The position numbers were made by a program, and so were the translations under genes. From the IMG/VR virus record IMGVR_UViG_3300042340_000245, positions 1 through 38,758 of that record: DNA of 38,758 nt; one strand, 5' to 3'. Origin of the DNA: a virus. Below are positions 31,102 to 38,758 of this stretch, piece by piece; positions within the stretch are counted from its first letter, which is position 1; every line of letters starts with the position of its first letter. A model generated the notes under the pieces. The model was given only the letters and a program-made list of their open reading frames with translations, was not told the DNA's origin and ran no database searches.

Positions 31102-31950
31102 ATGGCTTTCGCGCTCTCTAAAGCATACTTTTACAAGGTGGACACGCCTTCCCATATTCGCAAGTGGGGATTCCAGGCGGCTGAGTTCCACATCACTCGC
31201 ACGTCATCAGACACTGACCTGGACCTGGGCGATGTCTCGGGAACGTTTTGGACGGCTGTTGGCGCAAGCGGAATAGGGGCCGTCGCACTGCCTCTTTGGC
31301 GTTCTGTGCTTCCCAACTTCGAAGAGCTTGCAGGCCTCCAGCTCACAAGCGACTCGGGCTTCCTTGTTCAGTCTCCCGGAGATGCTTACCTGTCTGCAAT
31401 GGGCTCGCACACAGCCGTGTGGGCTGGCGGCACGGCGGGAACGGCACTCAATGCCAACTCTCCAAACCAGACCATCCGCTATCAGCATGACGGCGAGTTT
31501 GTCACTCTTCAGATTCCTGGCTACCAAGCGGCAGCGAAGGGCGCATCTCCTGGTGCGGTCATTATCCTGACTGGCGCGACAGTTCTTCCTGCGGCTCTTC
31601 GTCCAACGGTCGATGTCGTCGTGCGCACGCGCAAGATGGACAACGGGTCGTTTGTTTCAGGCGCAGGCATGGCCGTTATCAAGACAACGGGCCAGATTGA
31701 AATGTATCTCGATGGCGTTGGCACGACAGCGTACACCGTGACTGCAAACATTGGCTTTGACTCGTTTGCGACCGAGTACCGCGTTGGCGCTGCTCCCGTT
31801 TCTGCGGGGACCTTCCAATTGGTCAACGGCGACACGTATCCTGTCATTGAGCCAAACATTGTTCTTCCTGCGGCAGCGCCAACAACTCTTCGAGTGTTCA
31901 TGCTCGTAGGACTCAAACCAGAAACTCGCCCAGTCGAATTTGGAGTGTAA
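31102..31950 (+). CDS. Beta-rich virion protein with inserted fibre-like module, 282 aa
   Basis: Residues 1-60 align without gaps to the next gene's product: E28 to W50 share 17 of 23 residues, including TR, SD-x-DLD, GDV and GTFW. The C-terminal 25 residues are also similar. Between them is an extra segment of about 110-130 residues (IRYQHDGEFVTLQIPGY, TGATVLPAALRPTVDVVV, MAVIKTTGQIEMYLDG) resembling beta-sandwich tips of phage fibres. It sits before the portal gene. It may be a head or tail decoration/fibre protein. Confidence 0.72.
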   Translation: MAFALSKAYFYKVDTPSHIRKWGFQAAEFHITRTSSDTDLDLGDVSGTFWTAVGASGIGAVALPLWRSVLPNFEELAGLQLTSDSGFLVQSPGDAYLSAMGSHTAVWAGGTAGTALNANSPNQTIRYQHDGEFVTLQIPGYQAAAKGASPGAVIILTGATVLPAALRPTVDVVVRTRKMDNGSFVSGAGMAVIKTTGQIEMYLDGVGTTAYTVTANIGFDSFATEYRVGAAPVSAGTFQLVNGDTYPVIEPNIVLPAAAPTTLRVFMLVGLKPETRPVEFGV

Positions 31951-31955
31951 CCACC

Positions 31956-32393
31956 ATGGCATTTGCAGTAACCGCTTTCAAAACCTACTCCGTTGCCGCT
32001 TTCGAAGCTGTCACCGCTCAGTTCGAGCAAGTCGCCGAGTTCACTATCACGCGCGGCGCGTCTGACATCGACCTGGATATCGGCGATGTGGCAGGTACGT
32101 TCTGGGCTGATGCTGATGGCACGGCACTTGGACTCGAAGTGCTCGGATACTGGAAGAGCATTCTCGGGAAGGCTCGCAACATCCTGTCGATTCACGCACC
32201 ACAAATCACAAACGCATTGGCTCAGTCTTATGACGGCACGCCTGCAACAGGACAGTACGAAGTCGTCTCGACGACTCCAGCAGCTCTTGCGTTCTTGTTC
32301 TTCGCAACAGACGCAGCTCCTGCGACCATCACCCTGACAGTTCGTTTTTCGCTCAAAGCTGGTGAGCTTCCTGTCAAGAATTACGGCGTTTGA
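31956..32393 (+). CDS. Beta-rich virion protein, short paralogue, 145 aa
   Basis: The ATG has GGAG upstream. The protein starts MAFAVTAFKTY and carries EFTITRGASDIDLDIGDVAG at residues 28-47, aligned with the preceding gene. Its C-terminus (LTVRFSLKAGELPVKNYGV) matches the other's end (KPETRPVEFGV) in position and pattern. It therefore looks like the same fold without the inserted module. The size and beta character fit a capsid decoration or short tail protein. Confidence 0.72.
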   Translation: MAFAVTAFKTYSVAAFEAVTAQFEQVAEFTITRGASDIDLDIGDVAGTFWADADGTALGLEVLGYWKSILGKARNILSIHAPQITNALAQSYDGTPATGQYEVVSTTPAALAFLFFATDAAPATITLTVRFSLKAGELPVKNYGV

Positions 32394-32396
32394 TAG

Positions 32397-32425
32397 GATG
32401 CCCTCACACTCACCATGAGGGCATC
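32397..32425 (+). promoter_or_regulatory. Perfect 10-bp hairpin covering a ribosome binding site
   Basis: GATGCCCTCA (32397-32406) pairs perfectly with TGAGGGCATC (32416-32425) around a nine-base loop, and the ATG of the next gene starts at 32426. The GAGGG ribosome site is within the 3' arm, so the stem would hide it. There is no T tract, so termination is less likely. Confidence 0.65.
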
Positions 32426-32656
32426 ATGACAGACGCAGAACGCACTCTCCTTCTTGCATTCATCGACAGCACAATAAACCAACTCCAAGCGCTTCGCGGC
32501 GCTGTTTCTTTATTGTCAAAAGAGCCAGGTAAAATAACAACCGTTGGCGAAAGAGCCCGGCACGTGGACGATGATACATTTAGTGAAAACTACGCAAAGA
32601 TGATGTCAGCCGTCCAGCGCGGCAACGACTTGGGTGAGGCTGTCGATGATAAATGA
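32426..32656 (+). CDS. Hypothetical protein, 76 aa
   Basis: The ATG at 32426 directly follows the hairpin. The protein starts with a helix (TDAERTLLLAFIDSTINQLQ), then a charged C-terminal half (GERARHVDDDTFSENYAKMM). It overlaps the portal start by 11 bases, so its translation probably controls entry to the portal gene. No family was recognised. Confidence 0.65.
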   Translation: MTDAERTLLLAFIDSTINQLQALRGAVSLLSKEPGKITTVGERARHVDDDTFSENYAKMMSAVQRGNDLGEAVDDK

Positions 32657-35060
32657 GTTGAAGCTTGAGAAATACTGCGGACATCTCCCGTGGGTGACTC
32701 GCGACCCAAAGAAGCTTGGCGGAGTTATTTCGAACTTTGTCGAGAAGAATGACCGGTTCATGGGCCCGTGGTACGAGCGTTGGTTTACAAACTTTCAGTT
32801 CATCTACGGAAACCATCGCTTCCAATGGTCTCAAAAGTATGGCTTCCCGCTTGATGTCGATTTCCTCTCGCGAGGGAACAAGAGCATAAACTCGCGCTCC
32901 CAGACCGATATCTCTCGAACTATCTTCGAAAGCCTCGTGTCTTCCCTCTTTGGCAATGCTCCAGACTGGGAAGCGATTGCCATGGATGACAACGCGGCAA
33001 GGAACCGACGTTTCAAAGAGATTTCAGAGAAGGCACTGGCTGCTTTCTATGAAAAGCTCTTGATGGAAAAGGAGGTCAAAGGGTTTGTCCAGAACCTTGT
33101 TGCTTATGGCCTTTCTACGTTTAAAACAGACTTTGACCTCACAAGCGGACAAATCGAAGAGATTCCGCAGTACGAACAGCGCGAAGTCACTATCCATGAA
33201 ACGGTAGCGCAGTCAGCAGACCCGCTTGGTCTTATCAATTCCATCGTCGAAGCGAACAACTCCGAAGGGATGCCTCTCACTCAGACGCGGGTCGTTCCTG
33301 CCCTCGATGAGAACGGCAAGCCTCGTGTTAACCGTCGCTGGATGGGTCAGCCTCGCGTGCGAACGCGCACACCCTTCGAGCACAGACGGGAGCTTTGCAG
33401 TGGAGGAGCCCAGCACGCGCGCTGGCACCAAGACATTCGCATCATGGAGTTCTCCGAATTCCTCGAAGAATACAAAGATATGGATGGCCGTACAGAATTC
33501 TTCGACAAGGTGCGACCAGGGCTCATTCACGAGGCAGCCACCAGCTTCGCTATCCGCCATTTCATGCGAATGAACTTCCTCACGCCTCAAAACGACATGG
33601 CTTATTGGTTCAGGGCTGAAACCGCTCTGTCCCAAGACTTCCTGAAGACAAAAGTCATGGTCATCGAGCATTACGACAAGCCCAACATCCAGCATTGGCC
33701 AGAAGGAAGACTTGTTGTTGTCGTCAACGGCTATTGCACGCACATCACAAAGCCACAGTACCGCACAAACAAGATAGACGGCTGGCATCCATTCTCTGAA
33801 GCGATGTGGATGAACATCAACCCATCCCCTATGCCATCAGGGCCTATGGATGGCGTCACGCGCAAGAACAAAGAGCTCGACGATGCAGACTCCCTCATCG
33901 ACACGATGATGCGGCGAAACATGGGCGCCATGATTCTCTACAAAACAGGCAACGGGTTCGACACCCAAGCCGTGTTTGGAGAGCCAGGGCAGCTTATCGA
34001 CGTCAACGACATTAATGGCGTGCGCATCCTCAAGGATGACCAGCCCATCCCGCCAGTTCTCGACAAGCTGCGCGAAATGAAGAAACAAGACGCTTACGAG
34101 ACCTCGGGCGCGGGAGATTCCTTGCGCGGAGAGCGTCCCGCAGGCGTCGAAGCAGGCTACGCCTTCAGGCTTCTTGAGGAGCGCGAGCAAAAGCGCATCA
34201 CGCACGTCCGCAGGGCTCTCGAAGGGGCTGTGGGAAGCGCCGGGGAAAAGCTCCTCTCGTGTGTTCGCGCCATGGGCAAGGGATTCGGGCCCGACATCAT
34301 CGGTTACATGATGCGTAACAGCGCAGGTGGGTTCTCTGCATCCGACATCAAGGCGTTTATCGACATGCCTCTGTCGTTTGGCGTGGACGTCATTATCCGT
34401 CCAGGCTCCATGCAAGCAAAGAGCAAGGCGACAGCGCAGGCCACGTACCTCGACCTTATCAACAAGTCGCCTATCATTGCCCAGCGCCTCCAGGATGCGG
34501 ACGTTCTTGACCGCTTCTTGCAAGAGTTCGACGCAGACGTCTTGCGCGACCGCTCCAGCGTCCACAGGGACAGAGCGAAGAAGGAAAACGACGTCCTTAT
34601 CGACATCAGCCAGCAAGGGCCAGATGTTCTTCTGCCTCTGCCTGTGGTCTGCGAGAACGACAATCACGTCATTCACCTCGACGAGCACGAGGCAGAATAC
34701 GTTCGCCGGTTCGACGAGTTCCAAACCGACGAATTCGCGCTTCAGGTTTGGAATCTGCACATGGAAATGCACAGGTTCTACGAGAAGCAACAGAAGGGCG
34801 AAATTCCCCCAGGAACGATGCACAACTTCCGCCAGCTTACGAAGGTCGCAGGTGCGAATTTGCCTGACGACCTCAACACAAACCTTCAAAAGGGCGCGGC
34901 ACTCCAGCAGACACGCCAAATGGAAGCGCAGGCGTCCAAGCCGCAGGGCGCTCCAGGAGCTCCGGGAGGGCAGCCACCACCCGGCGCGCCACCTACCCAG
35001 GGACCAGGGGCTCAGAGAGGCGAATCGGTCGCAAGAGATACAGGAATGGGGATGCAATGA
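32646..35060 (+). CDS. Portal protein, 804 aa
   Basis: The ATG at 32646 has GAGG six bases upstream and is preferred over GTG 32634. Length and sequence fit P22 gp1-type podoviral portals: aromatic-rich wing region (WYERWFTNFQFIYGNHRFQW), DGVTRKNKELDDADSLIDTM, the ILKDDQPIPPVLDKL stem region and the signature GAGDSLRGERPAGVEAGYAF followed by a helical crown. The C-terminus is Pro/Gly/Gln-rich (GAPGAPGGQPPPGAPPTQG). The portal is the dodecameric DNA gate at the vertex, docking the terminase and adaptor. It lies about 12 kb from the terminase gene. Confidence 0.88.
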   Translation: MINELKLEKYCGHLPWVTRDPKKLGGVISNFVEKNDRFMGPWYERWFTNFQFIYGNHRFQWSQKYGFPLDVDFLSRGNKSINSRSQTDISRTIFESLVSSLFGNAPDWEAIAMDDNAARNRRFKEISEKALAAFYEKLLMEKEVKGFVQNLVAYGLSTFKTDFDLTSGQIEEIPQYEQREVTIHETVAQSADPLGLINSIVEANNSEGMPLTQTRVVPALDENGKPRVNRRWMGQPRVRTRTPFEHRRELCSGGAQHARWHQDIRIMEFSEFLEEYKDMDGRTEFFDKVRPGLIHEAATSFAIRHFMRMNFLTPQNDMAYWFRAETALSQDFLKTKVMVIEHYDKPNIQHWPEGRLVVVVNGYCTHITKPQYRTNKIDGWHPFSEAMWMNINPSPMPSGPMDGVTRKNKELDDADSLIDTMMRRNMGAMILYKTGNGFDTQAVFGEPGQLIDVNDINGVRILKDDQPIPPVLDKLREMKKQDAYETSGAGDSLRGERPAGVEAGYAFRLLEEREQKRITHVRRALEGAVGSAGEKLLSCVRAMGKGFGPDIIGYMMRNSAGGFSASDIKAFIDMPLSFGVDVIIRPGSMQAKSKATAQATYLDLINKSPIIAQRLQDADVLDRFLQEFDADVLRDRSSVHRDRAKKENDVLIDISQQGPDVLLPLPVVCENDNHVIHLDEHEAEYVRRFDEFQTDEFALQVWNLHMEMHRFYEKQQKGEIPPGTMHNFRQLTKVAGANLPDDLNTNLQKGAALQQTRQMEAQASKPQGAPGAPGGQPPPGAPPTQGPGAQRGESVARDTGMGMQ

Positions 35061-35509
35061 AGGACAACCCTTACATCAGTCAGCGCACGCGCGATGTCGC
35101 AATGAGGGCCATCGACGACCTTCCGACCGATGTGCTTCTTGATGCCATGCGGCAGCTTCCCCTTTCGTCTTTTCGAAAGAAAGAGCTCGAAGAGGCGTAC
35201 TCCAAAGACGTGTCGGAGCATCGCAAGGTGTTTCGAATGGAGGAGAAGGCGCCGAAGGAAGCAGAACCCATCGACCCAGGGCGCCTGATGGCGGCTATGT
35301 CGTACGCCAATGCTCCGCAAGGGCCATCCGGCGGTGACGCGGCGGGGCTCAAGACGCGCTCACGTTCCGCGGCTCCCGAGCAGGGCGACCCACTGGGCGC
35401 TTACAAAGTCGCCAAGCCCGAAGTGCCAGACTCCCAGGCACCCATTTACAATGGGTTCAAGATTGATGGCTCTGCGGGCGACGGAACGGCTCAATCGGAG
35501 GTCGGCTAA
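35057..35509 (+). CDS. Hypothetical protein, 150 aa
   Basis: The ATG at 35057 overlaps the portal stop (ATGA), with GGGGA upstream. The first half is helical and charged (QRTRDVAMRAIDDLPTDVLL, then KKELEEAYSKDVSEHRKV). The second half is Pro/Gly/Ala-rich and probably disordered. The product follows the portal in tight coupling, so a head-completion role is possible, but no family was recognised. Confidence 0.68.
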   Translation: MKDNPYISQRTRDVAMRAIDDLPTDVLLDAMRQLPLSSFRKKELEEAYSKDVSEHRKVFRMEEKAPKEAEPIDPGRLMAAMSYANAPQGPSGGDAAGLKTRSRSAAPEQGDPLGAYKVAKPEVPDSQAPIYNGFKIDGSAGDGTAQSEVG

Positions 35510-35760
35510 TGATGAACCAAGCCATGCTTGCGGCGAAGCTTCAGGCATCCAAAGAGGACAGAAACGCGAAGCTTGAAGAAGCGCTTGCGTATCTCCAGGG
35601 CGGGCGCACGAGAGAGGAAATCACTCTTCCTTCGGGCCTTCGCGTGCGCATGAAGAAGCCGCCTCTTTCGCAGCTTCTCGGGGGGAACCCCCTGGACCCT
35701 GAAGGTGCGGGCGGCGATGATGAGCTTTTGAAGATGCTCAAAGTGACAAGGGGACAATGA
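35509..35760 (+). CDS. Hypothetical protein, 83 aa
   Basis: The ATG at 35509 overlaps the upstream TAA (TAATG), with GGAGG upstream. The N-terminal 25 residues form a charged helix (AAKLQASKEDRNAKLEEALA). A basic middle (LRVRMKKPPLSQLLGG) and an acidic end with DDELLKMLKV follow. It is small and probably helical. The function is unknown. Confidence 0.65.
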   Translation: MMNQAMLAAKLQASKEDRNAKLEEALAYLQGGRTREEITLPSGLRVRMKKPPLSQLLGGNPLDPEGAGGDDELLKMLKVTRGQ

Positions 35761-35761
35761 C

Positions 35762-36250
35762 ATGACGCAAGCATGGGGTGGGATTTCGCTCGGGAACGTA
35801 AACACGGGCGGCGCTTTGACTCAGCTCTACCCAAACTGGCTTCAAGCAGGAAGCGCTGCGGCAGGCGTGAAAACACGTAGGCGTCCAAACGAGGGCGTCA
35901 TCAGCCGAATGGAAGTCGTCCCCGCTGCTGGTATTGGCGGCGTGTTCGAACTTTGGGACCTTGCCGGTACGCTTACAGGAACGAATCAAGTCAACTCCGC
36001 AGCGTCGATTACAAACGCTTTCCTCTTGGCAGAGCAGGCGCGCACACCTCCGCGTGCGAGGCTTATTTGGTCTGTTGACTTTAGCGGCGACCTTGACGGC
36101 GTGAACAAGCTTCTCGGCGTGCGCGTTGTCTTTGCTCGCGGCCTTGCGGCTCGGTATATTCAAGCGGCAACACCAGGAACCAACATCGTTACGATAAACA
36201 TGGTTGTCGATGGTGGCTACCAGCTTTGGGAAGGAGAGCTTCCCGGATGA
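35762..36250 (+). CDS. Beta-rich virion protein, 162 aa
   Basis: The ATG at 35762 has AAGGGG upstream. The protein is Gly/Ala/Val-rich with alternating strands (RMEVVPAAGIGGVFELWDLA, RARLIWSVDFSGDLDG, IVTINMVVDGGYQLWEG), typical of a compact beta fold. It is encoded directly before two fibre genes and overlaps the next start by ATGA. It may be a decoration protein, fibre base or adaptor. No family was recognised. Confidence 0.68.
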   Translation: MTQAWGGISLGNVNTGGALTQLYPNWLQAGSAAAGVKTRRRPNEGVISRMEVVPAAGIGGVFELWDLAGTLTGTNQVNSAASITNAFLLAEQARTPPRARLIWSVDFSGDLDGVNKLLGVRVVFARGLAARYIQAATPGTNIVTINMVVDGGYQLWEGELPG

Positions 36251-37461
36251 CAACGACAGCGCAAGAGTACAATCGCGACGGAGACAGAACGGCCCAGCCC
36301 GCGCCTTTGGCGTTTTGGGACCCTGTTTCCGAAACGACCTACATGTTCGAAATTGACCCAGCAGACCCGAAGATTCCCGTGGACGCCATCGTTACAGTTC
36401 CTCCGCTTCAGTACACGAGGAACGCGACAGCGACGAACGTCACAAGAGACACTGCAACGGCGGCGAACAACCGTCCGCTGCCTGTTGAGCTCATGGCTGG
36501 CGACTCCGCAGGTCCTATCGATTACAACGCGGGAAACGCATCGGCAGCGACCCAGCGCGTCGTCATCGCTACGGACCAAGCGCCTATTGACGTAGAAGTC
36601 ACGGCGTCGGTTCTGCCGACAGGCGCGGCGACAGAAGCGACCCAGCTTATTGTCGCAACAGAGACTTCTGAGACATCAACAAACACGCTGGCAACTGCGC
36701 TTGCTGTCACCTCAATCGATGGAAAGACCCCCGCTCTTGTGGGCGGGCGAGTGCCTGTCGACGTTGGCGCTTCTGTTCTGCCCACAGGTGCTGCGACAGA
36801 GACAACCCTGTCCGCATTGAACACCAAGGTCGCTAATGACTTTGGTGCGTCGAGTGGGGCTGTCAGGGCTGCGTCTCAGATTGGCAATGCCACAGGTGCG
36901 GCAGACTTCAACGCTGGAACAAGCGGCGCTCAAACCGTACGAGTTGCAGCGAACCTTTACAACAACGGCGCAGCTCTCACGTATGGCGTTGGCCTGGCCA
37001 CTTCAGCAACACTTCGAGTCGCTGCCGTTCCTGTGCAGGGTGGCTCTGCGGTCGACAACACAAACCCTCTTGCCACAGACCTCACGACGCTGGCCGGAGC
37101 GCCGATAACAGACGCGCTTCCGACGCGGAGTCTTTCAGGCGCATCGGTTCAACTCACGTCTTCGACCGTGCATCCCTATTTCCAAGACTTTTCATCGTCA
37201 TCCCTTACTACGTCATACACTCAAGTCATCGCAGCGACAGGAACGGCGATTCAGGCCATTTCAGCAGTAAACAACAGCTCTACGGCAATACGGATTGCCA
37301 CGGGCGCTGCCGCGTCTGAAGTCGTCCGTTATATTGTCATGCCTGGAGAGAATACGAGCTTTATTCTCCTGAATATTCCAAGCGGCACAAGAATATCCAT
37401 AGCAACGCAGACAGGAACGCTTTCAAGCGGTCAATTCTCTCTCAATGCGTTTGCTGGCTGA
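36247..37461 (+). CDS. Repeat-containing fibre or decoration protein, 404 aa
   Basis: The ATG at 36247 has AAGGAG upstream and overlaps the previous stop. After an N-terminal domain (residues 1-85), the protein contains repeats built on SVLPTGAATE, about 55 residues apart (near residues 122 and 177), with IDGKTPALVGGRVPVDV between them. These are common in long phage fibre/decoration proteins. The C-terminal domain (about 305-404, YTQVIAATGTAIQAISAVNN, then PGENTSFILLNIPSGTRISI) is a beta module seen widely in phage structural proteins (recollection). Confidence 0.72.
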   Translation: MTTTAQEYNRDGDRTAQPAPLAFWDPVSETTYMFEIDPADPKIPVDAIVTVPPLQYTRNATATNVTRDTATAANNRPLPVELMAGDSAGPIDYNAGNASAATQRVVIATDQAPIDVEVTASVLPTGAATEATQLIVATETSETSTNTLATALAVTSIDGKTPALVGGRVPVDVGASVLPTGAATETTLSALNTKVANDFGASSGAVRAASQIGNATGAADFNAGTSGAQTVRVAANLYNNGAALTYGVGLATSATLRVAAVPVQGGSAVDNTNPLATDLTTLAGAPITDALPTRSLSGASVQLTSSTVHPYFQDFSSSSLTTSYTQVIAATGTAIQAISAVNNSSTAIRIATGAAASEVVRYIVMPGENTSFILLNIPSGTRISIATQTGTLSSGQFSLNAFAG

Positions 37462-37469
37462 GGTGAAAC

Positions 37470-38758
37470 ATGGGTCTCGTTATTCCATCCACAGGCACGA
37501 ACGCGAAGCTCCTCGTTGGCGACTCTATTGAGACGCAAAACGGCTTCTTGATTGCGCCTGCCATCAATTACATCAAGAACGCGCTGTTCACTTCAAACAC
37601 AACCACAGGCTGGGCTACGTACGCCGACGCTGCTGGCACCACACCTGTCGACGGTACAGGCGGAAGTCCTAACGTCACGTTTACTGCTGTTTCAGGCGCT
37701 ACGGTGCGCGGAACATACGCGGGCAGGCTCACCAAAGACGCTTCGAATAGGCAAGGCCAGGGGGCCTCGTATGACTTCACCATAGACGCGGCAGACACTG
37801 GCAGGCCTGTAAGCATCGCGTTCGACTTCCTCGCTTCCTCCGCATACGTGGCAAACGACGTCGGTGTGTACATTTACGACGTGACCAATTCGACGCTCAT
37901 CACTCCGGCTGCAATCAACGTGGCTGCTGGTAAGGGCACGTTCAAGGCGTTTTTCGTTGCCACAACAAGCACGAGCTACCGGCTGATTCTGCATGTGGCT
38001 TCGACCAATGCGAGCGCTTGGACACTCGACACGGACAATTTCCAAGTTGGGCCGCAAGTGCAGCTGAGCGGTGCTGCGGTGACGGAACCTGTTTCTTTAA
38101 GCCCAAGCACAACTCAGGGCTTCGGGACAATCTCGGCTAACAACCTTTTTTACCGCCAAATCGGCTCGTACATGCTCATTACGGGCAGGTTTACTACCGG
38201 AACAGTCGACGGAAATGAAGCTCGGATTGGCCTTCCAAGCGGGCTTACTGTCGGCGCTCAAAATGGTTCTGGAATAGTTACCGTCGGTGGAAAATGGTGG
38301 CGAAATAATGCTTCCGCTACCACAAGAAAAACAGGATCGATAATCTACACCAGCGGCAATTCGTACATTAACTTTTCCCTTGACGACTACACGACGGCTG
38401 CCAGCCCAATTACTCCTCAGGTCGGCGTCGGTTTTGTTGGTTCCGCAGAAGTGGTGTGGATTGAGTGCTGCATACCAATCTCCCAGTGGTCCAGCAACGT
38501 GACCATGGCTGAGCGGGCGGTTGAGGAGTATGCGAGCAACAGCAACACTACTGATGCAGACAACTCAGCTGCCTTTGTAAATGGCGCAGAGGGCTCCCTT
38601 GTTCCTGTTACGCTCTCTCAAACTCGGATTAAGAGAGTTAGATTTCAAACACCAATTCAAGCAACCGATAGAATTGTTCTTGAAGTTACTGACCCAGTTG
38701 GCAATAGGTGGATGCCAATCGCAGAAGTGGCGACGTTCGCAAATGGTTATCCCTTAAA
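37470..38758 (+). CDS. Tail fibre protein, N-terminal part (continues at position 3 after the join)
   Basis: The ATG at 37470 has GAGGTG upstream. The frame is open to the window end and continues in phase into 3-779, giving 646 residues. Residues about 30-200 look like a carbohydrate-binding jelly roll (CBM4_9-like: NALFTSNTTTGWATYADAAG, GRPVSIAFDFLASSA, then TLDTDNFQVG). Residues about 210-340 are a beta-sandwich of fibre type (YMLITGRFTTGTVDGNEARI, IGLPSGLTVGA). AVEEYASNSNT begins the C-terminal module. The likely role is host recognition by binding surface sugars. Confidence 0.8.
   Translation, partial: MGLVIPSTGTNAKLLVGDSIETQNGFLIAPAINYIKNALFTSNTTTGWATYADAAGTTPVDGTGGSPNVTFTAVSGATVRGTYAGRLTKDASNRQGQGASYDFTIDAADTGRPVSIAFDFLASSAYVANDVGVYIYDVTNSTLITPAAINVAAGKGTFKAFFVATTSTSYRLILHVASTNASAWTLDTDNFQVGPQVQLSGAAVTEPVSLSPSTTQGFGTISANNLFYRQIGSYMLITGRFTTGTVDGNEARIGLPSGLTVGAQNGSGIVTVGGKWWRNNASATTRKTGSIIYTSGNSYINFSLDDYTTAASPITPQVGVGFVGSAEVVWIECCIPISQWSSNVTMAERAVEEYASNSNTTDADNSAAFVNGAEGSLVPVTLSQTRIKRVRFQTPIQATDRIVLEVTDPVGNRWMPIAEVATFANGYPL
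38632..38758. repeat. Right copy of 127-bp terminal direct repeat
   Basis: This is identical to 1-127. The coding frame of the tail fibre passes through it unchanged, so only one copy is expected in the real molecule. The unique genome length is 38,631 bp. Confidence 0.95.

Noticed and set aside
33837-35057. Minus-strand open frame (406 codons) opposite the portal gene
   Set aside because: It is antisense to the convincingly identified portal and has no recognisable motif.
1-38758. Integrase, RNA polymerase, tRNA or CRISPR array
   Set aside because: I looked for these on both strands through recognisable motifs and repeat patterns and found none; the excisionase-like protein alone does not indicate lysogeny.

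Overview
The window is the complete genome of a small tailed bacteriophage (Caudoviricetes), most likely a podovirus. The first 127 bases and the last 127 bases are identical, and one tail-fibre reading frame runs in phase across the join. The sequence is therefore a circular contig with a non-redundant length of 38,631 bp. Virion genes are recognisable by motif or character: large terminase, P22-like portal, capsid protein, adaptor-like protein, a large beta-rich probable tail hub/nozzle, several Ala/Gly/Gln-rich probable ejection proteins and fibres. No tape-measure, sheath, baseplate, integrase, RNA polymerase, DNA polymerase, tRNA or CRISPR was recognised. The host is a bacterium using AGGAGG-type ribosome binding sites; the sequence does not identify it. 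GATC tetranucleotides are very rare (about 9 counted by eye).

Layout. (1) 14305-38631, continuing over the join to 1777: one long plus-strand late block. It holds the capsid protein, small Gly/Ala-rich proteins, a scaffold candidate, terminase, adaptor, hub/nozzle, ejection proteins, two paralogous beta proteins, portal, fibres, then small membrane proteins, ending at a good rho-independent terminator (1807-1848). (2) 1839-6350: a minus-strand block of mostly small, tightly overlapping genes, including a three-domain endolysin, tiny membrane proteins, a Cys-pair microprotein and two helix-turn-helix proteins. Three of these genes are below 60 codons. (3) 6351-6850: a gene-free AT-rich control region with four copies of GTGGCAC(C/T)GTGGCA in two opposing pairs plus two palindromes, the best origin candidate. 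(4) 6851-9028 minus: a primase-polymerase fused to a DUF3987-type helicase-like domain. (5) 9084-13927 plus: a recombination/replication operon (Sak4-like RecA ATPase, DUF669-like protein, SF2 helicase with zinc ribbon, VRR-NUC nuclease, small proteins). (6) 13914-14270: a single minus-strand gene between the two plus-strand blocks.

How it fits together. The primase-helicase, Sak4-like annealing ATPase, ssDNA-binding-like protein, SF2 helicase and VRR-NUC form a recombination-type replication set that would rely on a host polymerase. The minus-strand block supplies lysis and host-takeover functions. The plus-strand late block builds the virion. Gene order in the late block is not the usual terminase-portal-scaffold-capsid order: the portal lies about 12 kb downstream of the terminase, after the ejection proteins. 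Many genes overlap by ATGA or similar, so translational coupling is likely throughout, and at least two genes are preceded by RNA hairpins that hold their ribosome binding site.
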